Shown piece after piece: positions 25,774-34,761 of a stretch of DNA of 64,000 nucleotides; the first letter of the stretch is position 1, and the number at the start of each line of letters is the position of its first letter. The notes under the pieces are model-generated. The model saw only the letters and a program-made list of their open reading frames with translations. It did no database searches and had not been told where the DNA came from. The position numbers were made by a program, and so were the translations under genes. The stretch spans positions 56,609-120,608 of the forward strand of contig PVXE01000006.1 in assembly GCA_014444615.1 (NCBI GenBank), read 5' to 3'. Source of the stretch: Tagaea sp. CACIAM 22H2. GTDB lineage: Bacteria; Pseudomonadota; Alphaproteobacteria; CACIAM-22H2.

Positions 25774-26943
25774 TCAGCTCGCCAGCGCCTTCATCTCGGC
25801 GTAAAGGTCCGACTTGCCCTCGAAGCCGATGCCCGGCAGATCCGGCATCGTGATATGCCCGTCGATCACGCGCACACCGTCCGGGAAGCCGCCATATGGC
25901 TGGAATAGGTCGGGATAGCTCTCGTTCCCGCCGAGGCCGAGCCCCGCGGCAATGTTCAGCGACATCTGGTGCCCGCCATGCGGCACGCAACGGCTGGGCG
26001 ACCAGCCATGGGTCTTGAGGACCTCTAGCGTGCGCTGGTACTCGCACAAGCCGTAGGACAGCGCGCAATCGAATTGCAGCCAATCGCGATCGGGGCGCAT
26101 GCCGCCGTAGCGCAGCAGGTTGCGCGCATCCTGATGGCTGAACAGATTTTCGCCCGTCGCCATGGGGCCGGGATAGAACTCGGCCAGCGACGCTTGGACG
26201 TGATAGTCCAAGGGGTCCCCCGCTTCCTCGTACCAGAACAGCGGATAGTCGCGCAGCATCTTGGCGTAGGCGATCGCGGTTTCCAGGTCGAAACGCCCGT
26301 TCGCGTCGACCGCGAGCTGGTTCTTTGGTCCGATCTCGTCGAGCACGGCTTCGATGCGGCCGCGATCTTCGGCGATCGAAGCGCCGCCGATCTTCATCTT
26401 CACGACGTTGTAGCCGCGCTCCAGATAGCCGCGCATTTCCTTGCGCAGGGCCGAATTGTCCTTGCCCGGATAATAATAGCCGCCGGCGGCGTAGACGAAG
26501 ACGCGCGGGTTCGCCGTGCGGCCATGCCGTTCGGCAAGCAGGCGGAACAGCGGCTTGCCTGCGATCTTGGCGACCGCATCCCAGATCGCCATGTCGAGCG
26601 TGCCGACCGCGACCGAACGTTCGCCGTGCCCGCCCGGCTTCTCGTTCTTCATCATCGCCGCCCAGGCTTTGTCCGGGTCGATGTTCTCGCCCGTCGCATC
26701 GAGCAGCGATTTGGGATCGGCCTCCTTCAGGCGATCGGCGAAACGCTCGCGGATCAAGCCGCCTTGGCCGTAGCGCCCGTTCGAATTGAAGCCGTAGCCG
26801 ACGACCGTTTTGCCGTTGCGCTCCACATTCGTGACGACCGCCACCAGGCTCGACGTCATCTTCGAAAAATCGATATAGGCGTTGCGGATGGGCGACGCGA
26901 TCGGCTTGGTGACTTCGCGGACGTCGACGATACGGACGGTCAT
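25774..26943 (-). CDS. tarD: D(-)-tartrate dehydratase (mandelate racemase/enolase superfamily)
   Basis: A 389-residue protein that strongly matches the Bradyrhizobium D-tartrate dehydratase as remembered. It converts D-tartrate to oxaloacetate (EC 4.2.1.81). Distinctive segments are TKPIASPIRNAYIDFSKMT, GYGFNSNGRYGQGGLIRERF, VFVYAAGGYYYPGK and RDWLQFDCALSYGLCEYQRT. The catalytic Lys lies in VVKMKIGG (near residue 184), metal ligands follow in AVDANGRF, and the catalytic His lies in CVPHGGHQMSLNIAAG. Oxaloacetate would enter central metabolism directly. Confidence 0.9.
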   Translation of the reverse strand: MTVRIVDVREVTKPIASPIRNAYIDFSKMTSSLVAVVTNVERNGKTVVGYGFNSNGRYGQGGLIRERFADRLKEADPKSLLDATGENIDPDKAWAAMMKNEKPGGHGERSVAVGTLDMAIWDAVAKIAGKPLFRLLAERHGRTANPRVFVYAAGGYYYPGKDNSALRKEMRGYLERGYNVVKMKIGGASIAEDRGRIEAVLDEIGPKNQLAVDANGRFDLETAIAYAKMLRDYPLFWYEEAGDPLDYHVQASLAEFYPGPMATGENLFSHQDARNLLRYGGMRPDRDWLQFDCALSYGLCEYQRTLEVLKTHGWSPSRCVPHGGHQMSLNIAAGLGLGGNESYPDLFQPYGGFPDGVRVIDGHITMPDLPGIGFEGKSDLYAEMKALAS

Positions 26944-27006
26944 CTAGGGCTCCCGGATAGGCGGATAACCCTTATTGCCGGTGTCGGCGCACGGGGCAAG
27001 TTTTGC

Positions 27007-27213
27007 TTAATTGCGCAGCGTCTCGACCGCTTGGCGCACAAACGGATCAAGGCCCGATCCACCCGCGTCGAGATGGGCCACAATCTCCGCCCGCATACTG
27101 GGCGCCCAGAACTTCTTCAAGTGCATCGCGATTTCGGCGGGCGCCCGTTCACCCTGATGGGCGAAGAACTTGCCGATCTGGTTGGCCATATGGACGAGCT
27201 TTTCATGCGACAT
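27007..27213 (-). CDS. fdsD: NAD-dependent formate dehydrogenase, delta subunit
   Basis: A 68-residue protein matching FdsD: HEKLVHMANQIGKFFAHQG, EIAMHLKKFWAPSMRAEIVAHLDAGG. It is the last gene of the fds operon and overlaps fdhD by 11 bases. FdsD is a small subunit of the soluble FdsABGD complex. It appears in molybdenum-containing NAD-dependent formate dehydrogenases and is needed for full activity or assembly. Confidence 0.93.
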   Translation of the reverse strand: MSHEKLVHMANQIGKFFAHQGERAPAEIAMHLKKFWAPSMRAEIVAHLDAGGSGLDPFVRQAVETLRN

Positions 27214-28030
27214 CGCGGGCCTCGCCCTCGATTATCCGCCCGCCATGCGTGAAGACCTCGAATCCGTCGTCGCGCGCGATCCCGATCAGCGTGATCCTTG
27301 CCGCCTCGGCGGTGCGGATCGCCAGCGCCGTCGGCGCCGATACGGCGACGAGCACGGGAGCCCCCATCATCGCGGCTTTCTGCACAAGTTCGACCGACAC
27401 GCGGCTGGTCAGCGCGACGATTCCCGTTTCGGCCTTGCGGCCTTCGCGCGCCAAGGCACCCGCCAGTTTGTCGAGCGCGTTGTGGCGGCCGACGTCTTCG
27501 CGCAACGCGACCAGTCCTTCGCCGCGCGTCCAGAACGCGGCGCCATGTGCGGCATGGGTCAGGCGATGCAGCGATTGCGCGGCGGGCAACGCCGCGACCG
27601 CCGCGCGAATATCGGCGACGCTCACGTGGACATCGGCGGTCACGACCGGCGGCGTCTTGGTCGCTTCCTTCAAACTGTCGATGCCGCACAAGCCGCAGCC
27701 CGTGGGCCCCGCCATATAGCGACGGCGCTCGACGAAGGCGTCGGCGCGCGGTTCCGCCAGCGCCATACGCAGTTCAATCCCCTCCGCCGTCGGACGAACT
27801 TCGAGTTCCTCGATCTCCGCCGGCGCCGCCACGATTCCTTCGTTCAGCGAGAAACCGAGGGCGAAATCCTCAAGATCCGCAGGGCTCGCCATCATCACGG
27901 CGTGGGTCGCGCGATCGTAAGTGAAGGCGATTGCCGTTTCCTCGGGCACGTAGCGCGTGCCCGGTCGCGGCGCATCGCCGCGCCACACTTCATTGGCAAC
28001 GGGTTGCGCGGGCTTGAATGCGCCGGTCAT
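27203..28030 (-). CDS. fdhD: Formate dehydrogenase accessory sulfurtransferase FdhD
   Basis: A 275-residue FdhD (FdsC in fds operons). The TGCGLCGIDSL segment contains the CxxC thiol pair. RYMAGPTGCG, REDVGRHNALDKL and TSRVSVELVQKAAMMGAPVLVAVSAPT are the family cores. It passes sulfur from a cysteine desulfurase to the molybdenum bis-MGD cofactor, without which formate dehydrogenase is inactive. It is the only fdhD in the window, so it may also serve the selenocysteine formate dehydrogenase. The start overlaps the fdsA stop (ATGA). Confidence 0.93.
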   Translation of the reverse strand: MTGAFKPAQPVANEVWRGDAPRPGTRYVPEETAIAFTYDRATHAVMMASPADLEDFALGFSLNEGIVAAPAEIEELEVRPTAEGIELRMALAEPRADAFVERRRYMAGPTGCGLCGIDSLKEATKTPPVVTADVHVSVADIRAAVAALPAAQSLHRLTHAAHGAAFWTRGEGLVALREDVGRHNALDKLAGALAREGRKAETGIVALTSRVSVELVQKAAMMGAPVLVAVSAPTALAIRTAEAARITLIGIARDDGFEVFTHGGRIIEGEARDVA

Positions 28031-30873
28031 TCGGCCACCTCCGCCGGTTTGGCGATACGCCGCGACCGATCGGCATGCGCGCGATAGCGCGATTGCCAGT
28101 CGCTCGGTCCGTTGGACGGCATGCATTGTACCGCCGTCACCTTGTATTCGGGGCAGTTCGTGGCCCAATCCGAATAATCGGTGGTGACGACATTAGCTTG
28201 CGTGTCGGGATGGTGGAACGTGGTGTAGACGACGCCGGCCGCGACACGATCGGTGATCAGCGCGCGCAATGCGGTCTCGCCCGCGCGGCTGCGCACGGCG
28301 ACCCAATCGCCGTCCCGAATGCCCCGAACTTCCGCGTCGTGCGGATTGATCTCGAGACGATCCTCCTCGTGCCACACGACATTCGCGGTCCGTCGCGTTT
28401 GGGCGCCGACATTATACTGGCTCAAAATACGGCCGGTGGTCAGAAGCAGCGGGAAACGCGGGCCGACGCGCTCGTCCGTCGCGACGTATTCCGTAATTAC
28501 GAATCTTCCCTTGCCGCGCACGAAACCGCCGACATGCATGACCGGCGTGCCCTCGGGCGCCTTGTCGTTGCACGGCCACTGGACCGAGCCGAGTTCGTCC
28601 AGCTTCGCGTAGGACACGCCTTTGAACGTCGGCGTCACGGCTGCAATCTCGTCCATGATCTGCGACGGATGCGCGTAATCCATCGCGAAGCCGAGCGCCT
28701 TGGCGAAGGCGAGCGTGACTTCCCAATCGCCCAGACCGTTGCGCGGCGCCATTACCTTGCGCACGCGCTGGATGCGCCGTTCGGCGTTGGTGAAGGTGCC
28801 GTCCTTCTCCAGAAAGGTCGAACCCGGCAGGAAGATATGGGCGTAGTTCGCCGTCTCGTTCAGAAACAGGTCCTGCACGATCACGCATTCCATGGCGGCG
28901 AGCCCCGCCGCGACATGGTGCGTATCGGGATCGGATTGCAGGATATCCTCGCCCTGGATGTAGAGCCCCTTGAACGCGCCGTCCACGGCCGCATCGAGCA
29001 TATTGGGAATGCGCAAGCCCGGCTCTTTGTCGAGCGTGACACCCCACAGGGTTTCGAACATCGCGCGCGCACCATCGTCCGACACGTGGCGATAACCCGA
29101 CAGCTCGTGCGGGAACGAGCCCATGTCGCAGGCCCCCTGCACGTTGTTCTGGCCGCGCAGCGGATTCACGCCCACGCCCGGCCGACCGATATTGCCCGTC
29201 GCCATGGCCAGATTCGCGATCGCCATGACCGCAGTCGAGCCTTGGCTATGCTCGGTCACACCCAGCCCGTAGTAGATGGCGGCGTTGCCCCCGGTGGCGT
29301 AATGCCGAGCGGCGGCACGGATCGTTTCGGCCGCAACACCCGCGAACTTCGCGACCTCTTCGGGGCTGTTGCGTTCCTCGGCCACGAACGCGGCCCAGCG
29401 ATCGAACTCCGCGAGATCGCAATTCGCGCGCACGAAAGCCTCGTTCACCAGACTTTCGGTGACGATGACATGCGCCAATGCCGTCAGCACCGCCACGTTG
29501 GTACCGGGGCGCAGCGGCAGATGATGCGCCGCTTCGACATGCGGCGTGCGCACCAGATCGATACGGCGCGGATCGATGACGATCAGCTTAGCGCCTTCGC
29601 GCAGACGCTTTTTCAAGCGCGACGCGAAGACCGGATGCCCATCGGTCGGGTTGGCGCCGATCACGACCACGACATCGGCATGCTCGACAGAATCGAAATC
29701 CTGCGTCCCGGCCGACGTGCCATAGGTCGTCGATAGCCCGTAACCCGTGGGCGAATGGCAAACGCGCGCGCAAGTATCGACGTTGTTGTTGCCGAAGCCC
29801 GCGCGAACGAGCTTCTGCACCAGATAGGTTTCTTCGTTCGTGCAACGCGACGACGTGATCCCGCCCACCGCGTTTCGGCCGTACTTCGATTGGATGCGCT
29901 TGAACTCCGATGCGGCGTGCGCAAGCGCCTCGTCCCAGCTCACCTCGCGCCACGGATCGGTGATCTTGGCGCGGATCATCGGATTCAAAATCCGATCCTT
30001 ATGCGTCGCGTAACCCCACGCGAAGCGGCCTTTGACGCAGGAATGGCCGCGATTGGCCTTGCCGTCCTTGTACGGCACCATGCGTACAACTTCCTGCCCG
30101 CGCATCTCGGCCTTGAACGAGCAACCCACGCCGCAATAGGCGCAGGTCGTGACCACCGAATGCTCGGGTTGGCCGATCTCGATGACCGATTTTTCGGTCA
30201 ACGTCGCGGTCGGGCAGGCTTGCACGCAAGCGCCGCAGGATACGCAATCCGATTCCAGGAACGTATCGCCGGCCCCCGCCGACACGCGCGAGCCGAAGCC
30301 GCGCCCTTCGATGGTCAGCGCGAACGTACCTTGCGTTTCCTCGCACGCCCGCACGCAGCGCGAGCAGGCGATGCATTTCGAAGAGTCGAAGGCGAAGTAT
30401 GGATTGCTTTCGTCCTTGGCGAGGCCGAGATGGTTCTCCCCCTCATAGCCATAGCGGACTTCACGCAATCCCACGGCGCCCGCCATGTCCTGCAACTCGC
30501 AATCGCCGTTGGCGGCACATGTCAGGCAATCGAGCGGGTGATCGGAGATATAGAGCTCCATCACCCCGCGCCGCAGCTGCTTCAAGCGCGGCGTCTGGGT
30601 CGAAACGACCAGACCTTCCGCGACCGGCGTGGTGCAGGACGCCGGCGTGCCGTTGCGGCCCTGGATTTCCACAAGGCACAGCCGGCACGAACCGAACGCG
30701 TCGAGCGTATCCGTGGCGCAAAGCTTCGGGACCTGGATGCCCGCCTCCATCGCCGCGCGCATGATCGATGTGCCCTCGGCGACTTCGATCTTGGTACCGT
30801 CGATGGTGAGCGTCACGATCTTCGCCGAAGCGCTGGGCTTCGTGCCGTAATCGGTTTCGTGGATCAGGCCCAT
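28027..30873 (-). CDS. fdsA: NAD-dependent formate dehydrogenase, alpha (catalytic) subunit
   Basis: A 948-residue FdsA. An N-terminal NuoG-like 2Fe-2S domain (CATDTLDAFGSCRLC), a His/Cys-ligated cluster (HPLDCLTCAANGDC) and two 4Fe-4S ferredoxin clusters (CIACSRCVRAC, CVSCGACVQAC) precede the molybdopterin domain with its own CAYCGVGC cluster. The Mo ligand is Cys372 in CARVCHSPTGYG, an ordinary Cys rather than selenocysteine. The molybdopterin-binding half ends with a dinucleotide-binding domain. It oxidises formate to CO2 in the cytoplasm and sends electrons to NAD through FdsB/FdsG. Confidence 0.96.
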   Translation of the reverse strand: MGLIHETDYGTKPSASAKIVTLTIDGTKIEVAEGTSIMRAAMEAGIQVPKLCATDTLDAFGSCRLCLVEIQGRNGTPASCTTPVAEGLVVSTQTPRLKQLRRGVMELYISDHPLDCLTCAANGDCELQDMAGAVGLREVRYGYEGENHLGLAKDESNPYFAFDSSKCIACSRCVRACEETQGTFALTIEGRGFGSRVSAGAGDTFLESDCVSCGACVQACPTATLTEKSVIEIGQPEHSVVTTCAYCGVGCSFKAEMRGQEVVRMVPYKDGKANRGHSCVKGRFAWGYATHKDRILNPMIRAKITDPWREVSWDEALAHAASEFKRIQSKYGRNAVGGITSSRCTNEETYLVQKLVRAGFGNNNVDTCARVCHSPTGYGLSTTYGTSAGTQDFDSVEHADVVVVIGANPTDGHPVFASRLKKRLREGAKLIVIDPRRIDLVRTPHVEAAHHLPLRPGTNVAVLTALAHVIVTESLVNEAFVRANCDLAEFDRWAAFVAEERNSPEEVAKFAGVAAETIRAAARHYATGGNAAIYYGLGVTEHSQGSTAVMAIANLAMATGNIGRPGVGVNPLRGQNNVQGACDMGSFPHELSGYRHVSDDGARAMFETLWGVTLDKEPGLRIPNMLDAAVDGAFKGLYIQGEDILQSDPDTHHVAAGLAAMECVIVQDLFLNETANYAHIFLPGSTFLEKDGTFTNAERRIQRVRKVMAPRNGLGDWEVTLAFAKALGFAMDYAHPSQIMDEIAAVTPTFKGVSYAKLDELGSVQWPCNDKAPEGTPVMHVGGFVRGKGRFVITEYVATDERVGPRFPLLLTTGRILSQYNVGAQTRRTANVVWHEEDRLEINPHDAEVRGIRDGDWVAVRSRAGETALRALITDRVAAGVVYTTFHHPDTQANVVTTDYSDWATNCPEYKVTAVQCMPSNGPSDWQSRYRAHADRSRRIAKPAEVAE

Positions 30874-30883
30874 GCGTGGTCCT

Positions 30884-32401
30884 TCACTCGGCGGCTTGGC
30901 GCGACTTGCCCGCGCCGAAATATTCGGGGAAGTGACGCAGCGCGCTCAACACCGGATAGGGCGTGAAACCGCCCAAGGCGCAAAGCGAGCCGAATTTCAG
31001 CGTCTGGCAGAGGTCCTCGAGCAAAGCCGTGTTTGCCGCGCGATCCTGCCCGGCGACGATCTTGTCGATCGTCTCCACGCCGCGCGTCGAACCGATACGG
31101 CACGGCGTGCATTTGCCGCAGGATTCATGCGCGCAGAATTCCATCGCGAAGCGCGCCTGTGCGGCCATATCGACGCCGTCGTCGAACACGACGATACCGC
31201 CATGACCGATCAACCCGTCGCGCGCGGCGAAGGCTTCGTAATCGAAGGGCGTGTCGAACAACGCGCGCGGGAAATAGGCACCGAGCGGCCCGCCGACCTG
31301 AACCGCGCGCACCGGACGGCCGGTCGCCGTGCCGCCGCCGATCTCGTCAACCAATGCGCCCAAGGTTACGCCGAATGCGGTTTCGTACAGGCCACCATGT
31401 TTGACGTTGCCCGCCAACTGAATCGGCATCGTGCCGCGCGACTTGCCCATGCCGAAATCGCGATATGCCTCGGCGCCGTTCGCCAAAATCCACGGCACGG
31501 TCGCGAGCGAGATCACGTTATTGACGACTGTGGGCATGCCGAACAAGCCGCGATGCGCCGGCAATGGCGGCTTGGCGCGCACCGTGCCCCGGCGGCCTTC
31601 CAAGCTTTCGAGCAAAGCCGTCTCCTCGCCGCAGACATAAGCGCCCGCGCCCACACGGATCTCGATATCGAAATCGGGCCCGAGCTGCCTGTTCGCGCGC
31701 GCGATGCGCAAGGCGGCGTCCAGTGTTGCGATCGCATGTGGATATTCGGAGCGGATATAGACGAAGCCCTTCGTCGCGCCGACCGCGAAACCGGCAATCG
31801 CCATGCCTTCGATCAGCGCGAAGGGATCGCCTTCCATTAGCATGCGATCGGCGAAGGTGCCGGAATCGCCTTCGTCGGCGTTGCAGACGATATACTTGCG
31901 CTCGCCTTGTGCCGCGCGCACCGTGTTCCACTTGATGCCGGTCGGAAACCCCGCCCCGCCCCGCCCGCGCAAACCCGATTGCGTCACGGCGTCGATCGTC
32001 GCTTGGGCGCCCAAGCGCCGCGCGGCGTCGAGCCCCTTGAACGCGACCGGCGCCAAAGGATCGACGACGCCGCAGCGTTTGAACGTCAAGCGCGTTTGGC
32101 GCGCCAGAAACGGGATCGCGTCCGTCGGGCCCAGCGACTTCGCATGCGGCTTGTCGGCGATCACGGCGTCGAGGATCGCAGCGATGTCGCCCACTTCGAC
32201 CGCGCCGAATGCGATGCGCCCGCGCGGCGTTTCGAGTTCGAGCATCGGTTCGAGCCAATAAAGCCCGCGCGAGCCGGTGCGCACGAGCTCGATGGCCAGA
32301 CCGCGCGCTTGCGCCGTCGTATGCAAAGCTCTCGCGACACCGTCGGCACCAACGGCCAAAGCGCCCGCATCGCGCGGCAGGAAAAAGCGCAAAGCCCTCA
32401 T
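30884..32401 (-). CDS. fdsB: NAD-dependent formate dehydrogenase, beta subunit (NuoF-like)
   Basis: A 505-residue flavoprotein with an N-terminal thioredoxin-like part and a NuoF core. SGLRGRGGAGFPTGIKW and GAYVCGEETALLESLEG form the NADH/FMN site. HESCGKCTPCRIG and CALGG supply the 4Fe-4S cluster ligands. It carries FMN and reduces NAD. The ATG at 32401 overlaps the fdsG stop (ATGA), and fdsA follows after ten bases. Confidence 0.95.
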   Translation of the reverse strand: MRALRFFLPRDAGALAVGADGVARALHTTAQARGLAIELVRTGSRGLYWLEPMLELETPRGRIAFGAVEVGDIAAILDAVIADKPHAKSLGPTDAIPFLARQTRLTFKRCGVVDPLAPVAFKGLDAARRLGAQATIDAVTQSGLRGRGGAGFPTGIKWNTVRAAQGERKYIVCNADEGDSGTFADRMLMEGDPFALIEGMAIAGFAVGATKGFVYIRSEYPHAIATLDAALRIARANRQLGPDFDIEIRVGAGAYVCGEETALLESLEGRRGTVRAKPPLPAHRGLFGMPTVVNNVISLATVPWILANGAEAYRDFGMGKSRGTMPIQLAGNVKHGGLYETAFGVTLGALVDEIGGGTATGRPVRAVQVGGPLGAYFPRALFDTPFDYEAFAARDGLIGHGGIVVFDDGVDMAAQARFAMEFCAHESCGKCTPCRIGSTRGVETIDKIVAGQDRAANTALLEDLCQTLKFGSLCALGGFTPYPVLSALRHFPEYFGAGKSRQAAE

Positions 32402-32841
32402 CGCACGCACCCGTCGATCAGCGCGTCGAGCCGCTTTTGCGTGAGGCGCCCATACAACTCGCCATCGAGCATCGCGGCGGGCGCCGTCGCGCACAGGCCC
32501 AAGCAGAAAACGGGTTCGAGCGTCAGCGCCGCATCGTGGCCTTTGGCGCGCACGGCCGCATGCTCGACAAGCGCGTCCGCGCCGCGCGATTGGCAGGCTT
32601 CGGCGCGGCAGACGCGCAGCACATGGCGGCCCGGCTTTGTCTTACGAAAGTCGTGATAGAAGGTCACGACGCCATGGATTTCGGCGCGGCTCAAATTCAA
32701 CGCTTTGGCGACCGGCTCGATCGCCGCGTCGTCGATATAGCCGAATTCCTTTTGCAGCGCGTGGAGGATGGGCAACGCCGCCCCGTCCAACGCCTTATAC
32801 GCTTCGATAATCGCGTCGGCGCGCGCGTTGTCCCAGGTCAT
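32398..32841 (-). CDS. fdsG: NAD-dependent formate dehydrogenase, gamma subunit (NuoE-like)
   Basis: A 147-residue NuoE-like protein with a 2Fe-2S cluster whose ligands lie in VCRAEACQSRG and VFCLGLCATAPA. LPILHALQKEFGYIDDAAIEPVAKALNLSRAEIHGVVTFYHDF is the helical N-terminal domain. It is the first gene of the fds operon. The ATG at 32841 has GGAGG upstream, whereas the longer in-frame version starting at 32868 overlaps the leader without need. Confidence 0.95.
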   Translation of the reverse strand: MTWDNARADAIIEAYKALDGAALPILHALQKEFGYIDDAAIEPVAKALNLSRAEIHGVVTFYHDFRKTKPGRHVLRVCRAEACQSRGADALVEHAAVRAKGHDAALTLEPVFCLGLCATAPAAMLDGELYGRLTQKRLDALIDGCVR

Positions 32842-32891
32842 TCGGGGCTCCCTCCCGGCGTGAATCATCCGCCCGAGCCCCGAAAATGGTC

Positions 32892-32920
32892 AATAAATCA
32901 ATCCCATGGTGCGATAGCAA
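32892..32920 (-). promoter_or_regulatory. Promoter of the fds operon
   Basis: Read on the minus strand: TTGCTA (32920-32915), 17 bases, then TTTATT (32897-32892), about 50 bases before fdsG. The -35 box overlaps the right arm of the LysR-type palindrome, as expected for an activator-controlled promoter. Confidence 0.5.
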
Positions 32921-32931
32921 AAACCTATCGC
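32911..32931. promoter_or_regulatory. LysR-type operator ATAG-N7-CTAT upstream of fdsG
   Basis: GCGATAG at 32911-32917 and CTATCGC at 32925-32931 form a perfect 7-bp inverted repeat around CAAAAAC. This contains the LysR core T-N11-A (ATAG-N7-CTAT). It lies immediately after the lysR stop and overlaps the fds -35 box, so the LysR protein next door is the probable ligand-responsive regulator (inference). Confidence 0.7.
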
Positions 32932-32934
32932 CGC

Positions 32935-33831
32935 TCAGCGTTCCCCCAGGGCTTGTGCCAAGGCGCGCGCTTCCACCACCAGGGCCGCCGTTTGCGGCGT
33001 CATCGGCTCGCGATGCGGCACGACCAACCCGATCGTCGGATGGGTTTCATCCCCGGTGATCGGAATGGCGCGGATCGTCTGCGTCAGGCCCAAAGTCTCG
33101 GCGAGCTTGGCGGGCATGACGCTTGCCCAACGTCCCGTGCGCACATGGGCGAACAGGACGATCATCGAATTGGATTCAAGCGTCGGCGGCGTGGGCTCGC
33201 CCGCAGCGCGCAACATATGGTCGACGATGCGACGGTTTTGCATGTCCTGCGTCAGCAGACACAGCGGAATTTTGCCGACCTCGGCCCAAGTCACACTATC
33301 GCGATCGCCCAGCGGCGCATCGGCCGAGGTGAGCAGCACGTAATGTTCGCGATAAAGCGGCACGGTCTGCACCTTGCCGATCGGTTCGTTGTCGACATAG
33401 GTAAGGCCGGCGTCGATTTCGAGATTTTCGAGCAAGCCGAGAATTTCCACAGAATTTCGCGAGACGATCGTGAAGGTCACTTCGGGATGGCGCTGGCGGA
33501 ATGGCGTCGTCAACGACGCGACCATGGCGAGCGCCGTGGGCACGGCCGCGATCTTCAAATGCCCGGCGAGGCCGTGTTTGAGCGCGCGGATTTCCTGCCG
33601 CATGGCGCGGGAATCGCCGACGATGCGCCGCGCCCACTCCAGCACGCGCTCGCCTTCCGGCGTGAAGCTGTGGAAGCGCGCCCCGCGATTGACGAGCAGA
33701 ACGCCCAGCGTGTCTTCAAGTTGCTTGATCGCGGCCGAGAAGGTCGGCTGGGTCACGCGGCTCGCCTCCGCGGCACGGCCGAAATGCTTCTCCTGCGCCA
33801 AAGCGATCAGAAATTCGAGCTTGTCGATCAT
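32935..33831 (-). CDS. LysR family transcriptional regulator of the formate dehydrogenase operon
   Basis: A 298-residue LysR protein with an N-terminal winged helix-turn-helix (KLEFLIALAQEKHFGRAAEASRVTQPTFSAAIKQLEDTLG) and a periplasmic-binding-like effector domain. It is encoded just upstream of fdsG in the same direction, an arrangement common for FdsR-type regulators. The effector domain probably senses formate or a related metabolite. The palindrome 4 bases past its stop codon is its likely target. Confidence 0.85.
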   Translation of the reverse strand: MIDKLEFLIALAQEKHFGRAAEASRVTQPTFSAAIKQLEDTLGVLLVNRGARFHSFTPEGERVLEWARRIVGDSRAMRQEIRALKHGLAGHLKIAAVPTALAMVASLTTPFRQRHPEVTFTIVSRNSVEILGLLENLEIDAGLTYVDNEPIGKVQTVPLYREHYVLLTSADAPLGDRDSVTWAEVGKIPLCLLTQDMQNRRIVDHMLRAAGEPTPPTLESNSMIVLFAHVRTGRWASVMPAKLAETLGLTQTIRAIPITGDETHPTIGLVVPHREPMTPQTAALVVEARALAQALGER

Positions 33832-33901
33832 GCCCCGTTCCGCTCCCGGGCAGGATCGTAGCGCGGCGGCGGCAATGAAGCCACCGCCACGCAGGCACGC
33901 A

Positions 33902-34417
33902 TCAAGCGGAGATATCGACCTTCTTCGAATTCATCAGATCGGCGAGATAGCTCGACAGATCGGTCGAATCTTCTTCGTCCTCGTCGTCGGTCGAGGATTT
34001 GAGCAACTCGGTCAGTTCCTCGAGCGCCGATTTGGACGACGATCCCGATGCGCCTTGCGCCCCGCCGCCCGGCGGCGGACCGCCCACACCACCGCCCGGC
34101 GGAGGTCCCGACGGGCGCCCGCCACCCTGGGGCCCATTCGCCTTCATGTTGGCCTCGAACTTGTCGAGGGCGGCCGTGATCTTGTCGGCATCGTCTTGGC
34201 TGATCGTGCCGGACTGCACGTCCGAGGCGAGTTGCTTGTCGATCGCCGCGCGCATCGCTTTCGGATCGGGCGGTGTGCTGTTCGTGCTCGACGATTTGGC
34301 CAGCGCGTCGATCTCGGACGACACTTGGCTGGTGGCCTTCGTAGAAGCCCCGCTTTTGGCCAAGGCGGCCGCGAGCGGATTGTAGGCGTTGTAGCCGTTC
34401 AAGGAAGAAACGGACAT
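33902..34417 (-). CDS. Hypothetical protein with Gly/Pro-rich linker and acidic tail
   Basis: A 171-residue protein of unknown function. Residues 1-60 are Ser/Ala/Thr-rich (MSVSSLNGYNAYNPLAAALAKSG), 60-95 form helices (AAIDKQLASDVQSGTISQDDADKITAALDKFEANM), and 95-125 are a low-complexity stretch of Gly and Pro with the repeat PPPGGG. The end is strongly acidic (SSTDDEDEEDSTDLSSYLADLMNSKK). The middle part resembles degenerate EF-hand helices, but no complete calcium-binding loop is seen. AAGGAG lies eight bases before the ATG. No signal peptide. Confidence 0.7.
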   Translation of the reverse strand: MSVSSLNGYNAYNPLAAALAKSGASTKATSQVSSEIDALAKSSSTNSTPPDPKAMRAAIDKQLASDVQSGTISQDDADKITAALDKFEANMKANGPQGGGRPSGPPPGGGVGGPPPGGGAQGASGSSSKSALEELTELLKSSTDDEDEEDSTDLSSYLADLMNSKKVDISA

Positions 34418-34561
34418 CGGACACTCCTTGGCGCTTCGGCGCCGTTGAAACGCAGCTTTCTGCTGCAAAGGAAAACATCGACTGGAACGACCAAACTGTC
34501 TCATGACCGCACCGAAAAGCGGCGTAACGAAGTGTGTAAAATTGTAGAGATCCGCCGGTGA

Positions 34562-34590
34562 TTGACTTGGAATTCGACCGTACCTAGAGT
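34562..34590 (+). promoter_or_regulatory. Sigma-70-type promoter before the transglutaminase-like gene
   Basis: TTGACT (34562-34567) and TAGAGT (34585-34590) with a 17-base spacer, a good match to the housekeeping consensus. It would start an mRNA near 34597 and give an untranslated leader of about 165 bases. Confidence 0.6.
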
Positions 34591-34761
34591 TCACGGTAGC
34601 GCTGTGCCGCCGGTCCCCGCGTGTCGGGGCGACGAAAGCCGCCTTCGTGCGGTTCCCAACGGCCAAGCTGCGGTTCATCCAAAATCGGCCCGGGAGACCG
34701 GTACGCGGACGCCTATCGGCGTATCCGCCATCGAAGGGCCTATAACGATGGGAGACAGAAA
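34591..34761 (+). other. Long leader with several predicted hairpins (possible cis-regulatory RNA)
   Basis: The 344-base gap 34418-34761 contains the promoter at 34562-34590 and this leader. Short stems are visible by eye: CCCCG/CGGGG around 34617-34630, ACGAA/TTCGT around 34633-34650, GCGGA-CGCC/GGCG-TA-TCCGC around 34706-34729, and CATCG/CGATG around 34730-34752 with the ribosome-binding site GGGAGA just after. The piece GACGAAAGCC recalls part of the c-di-GMP-I (GEMM) aptamer, but the AAACC receptor is missing, so no riboswitch class can be assigned. No convincing ORF is present. Confidence 0.35.

Noticed and set aside
28018..29736. Plus-strand open frame of 572 codons
   Set aside because: It is the complementary shadow of fdsA, with no family similarity.
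34591..34680. Firm call of a c-di-GMP-I or cobalamin riboswitch
   Set aside because: Only short consensus fragments match; the receptor loop and other invariant positions are missing, so only a structured leader is claimed.
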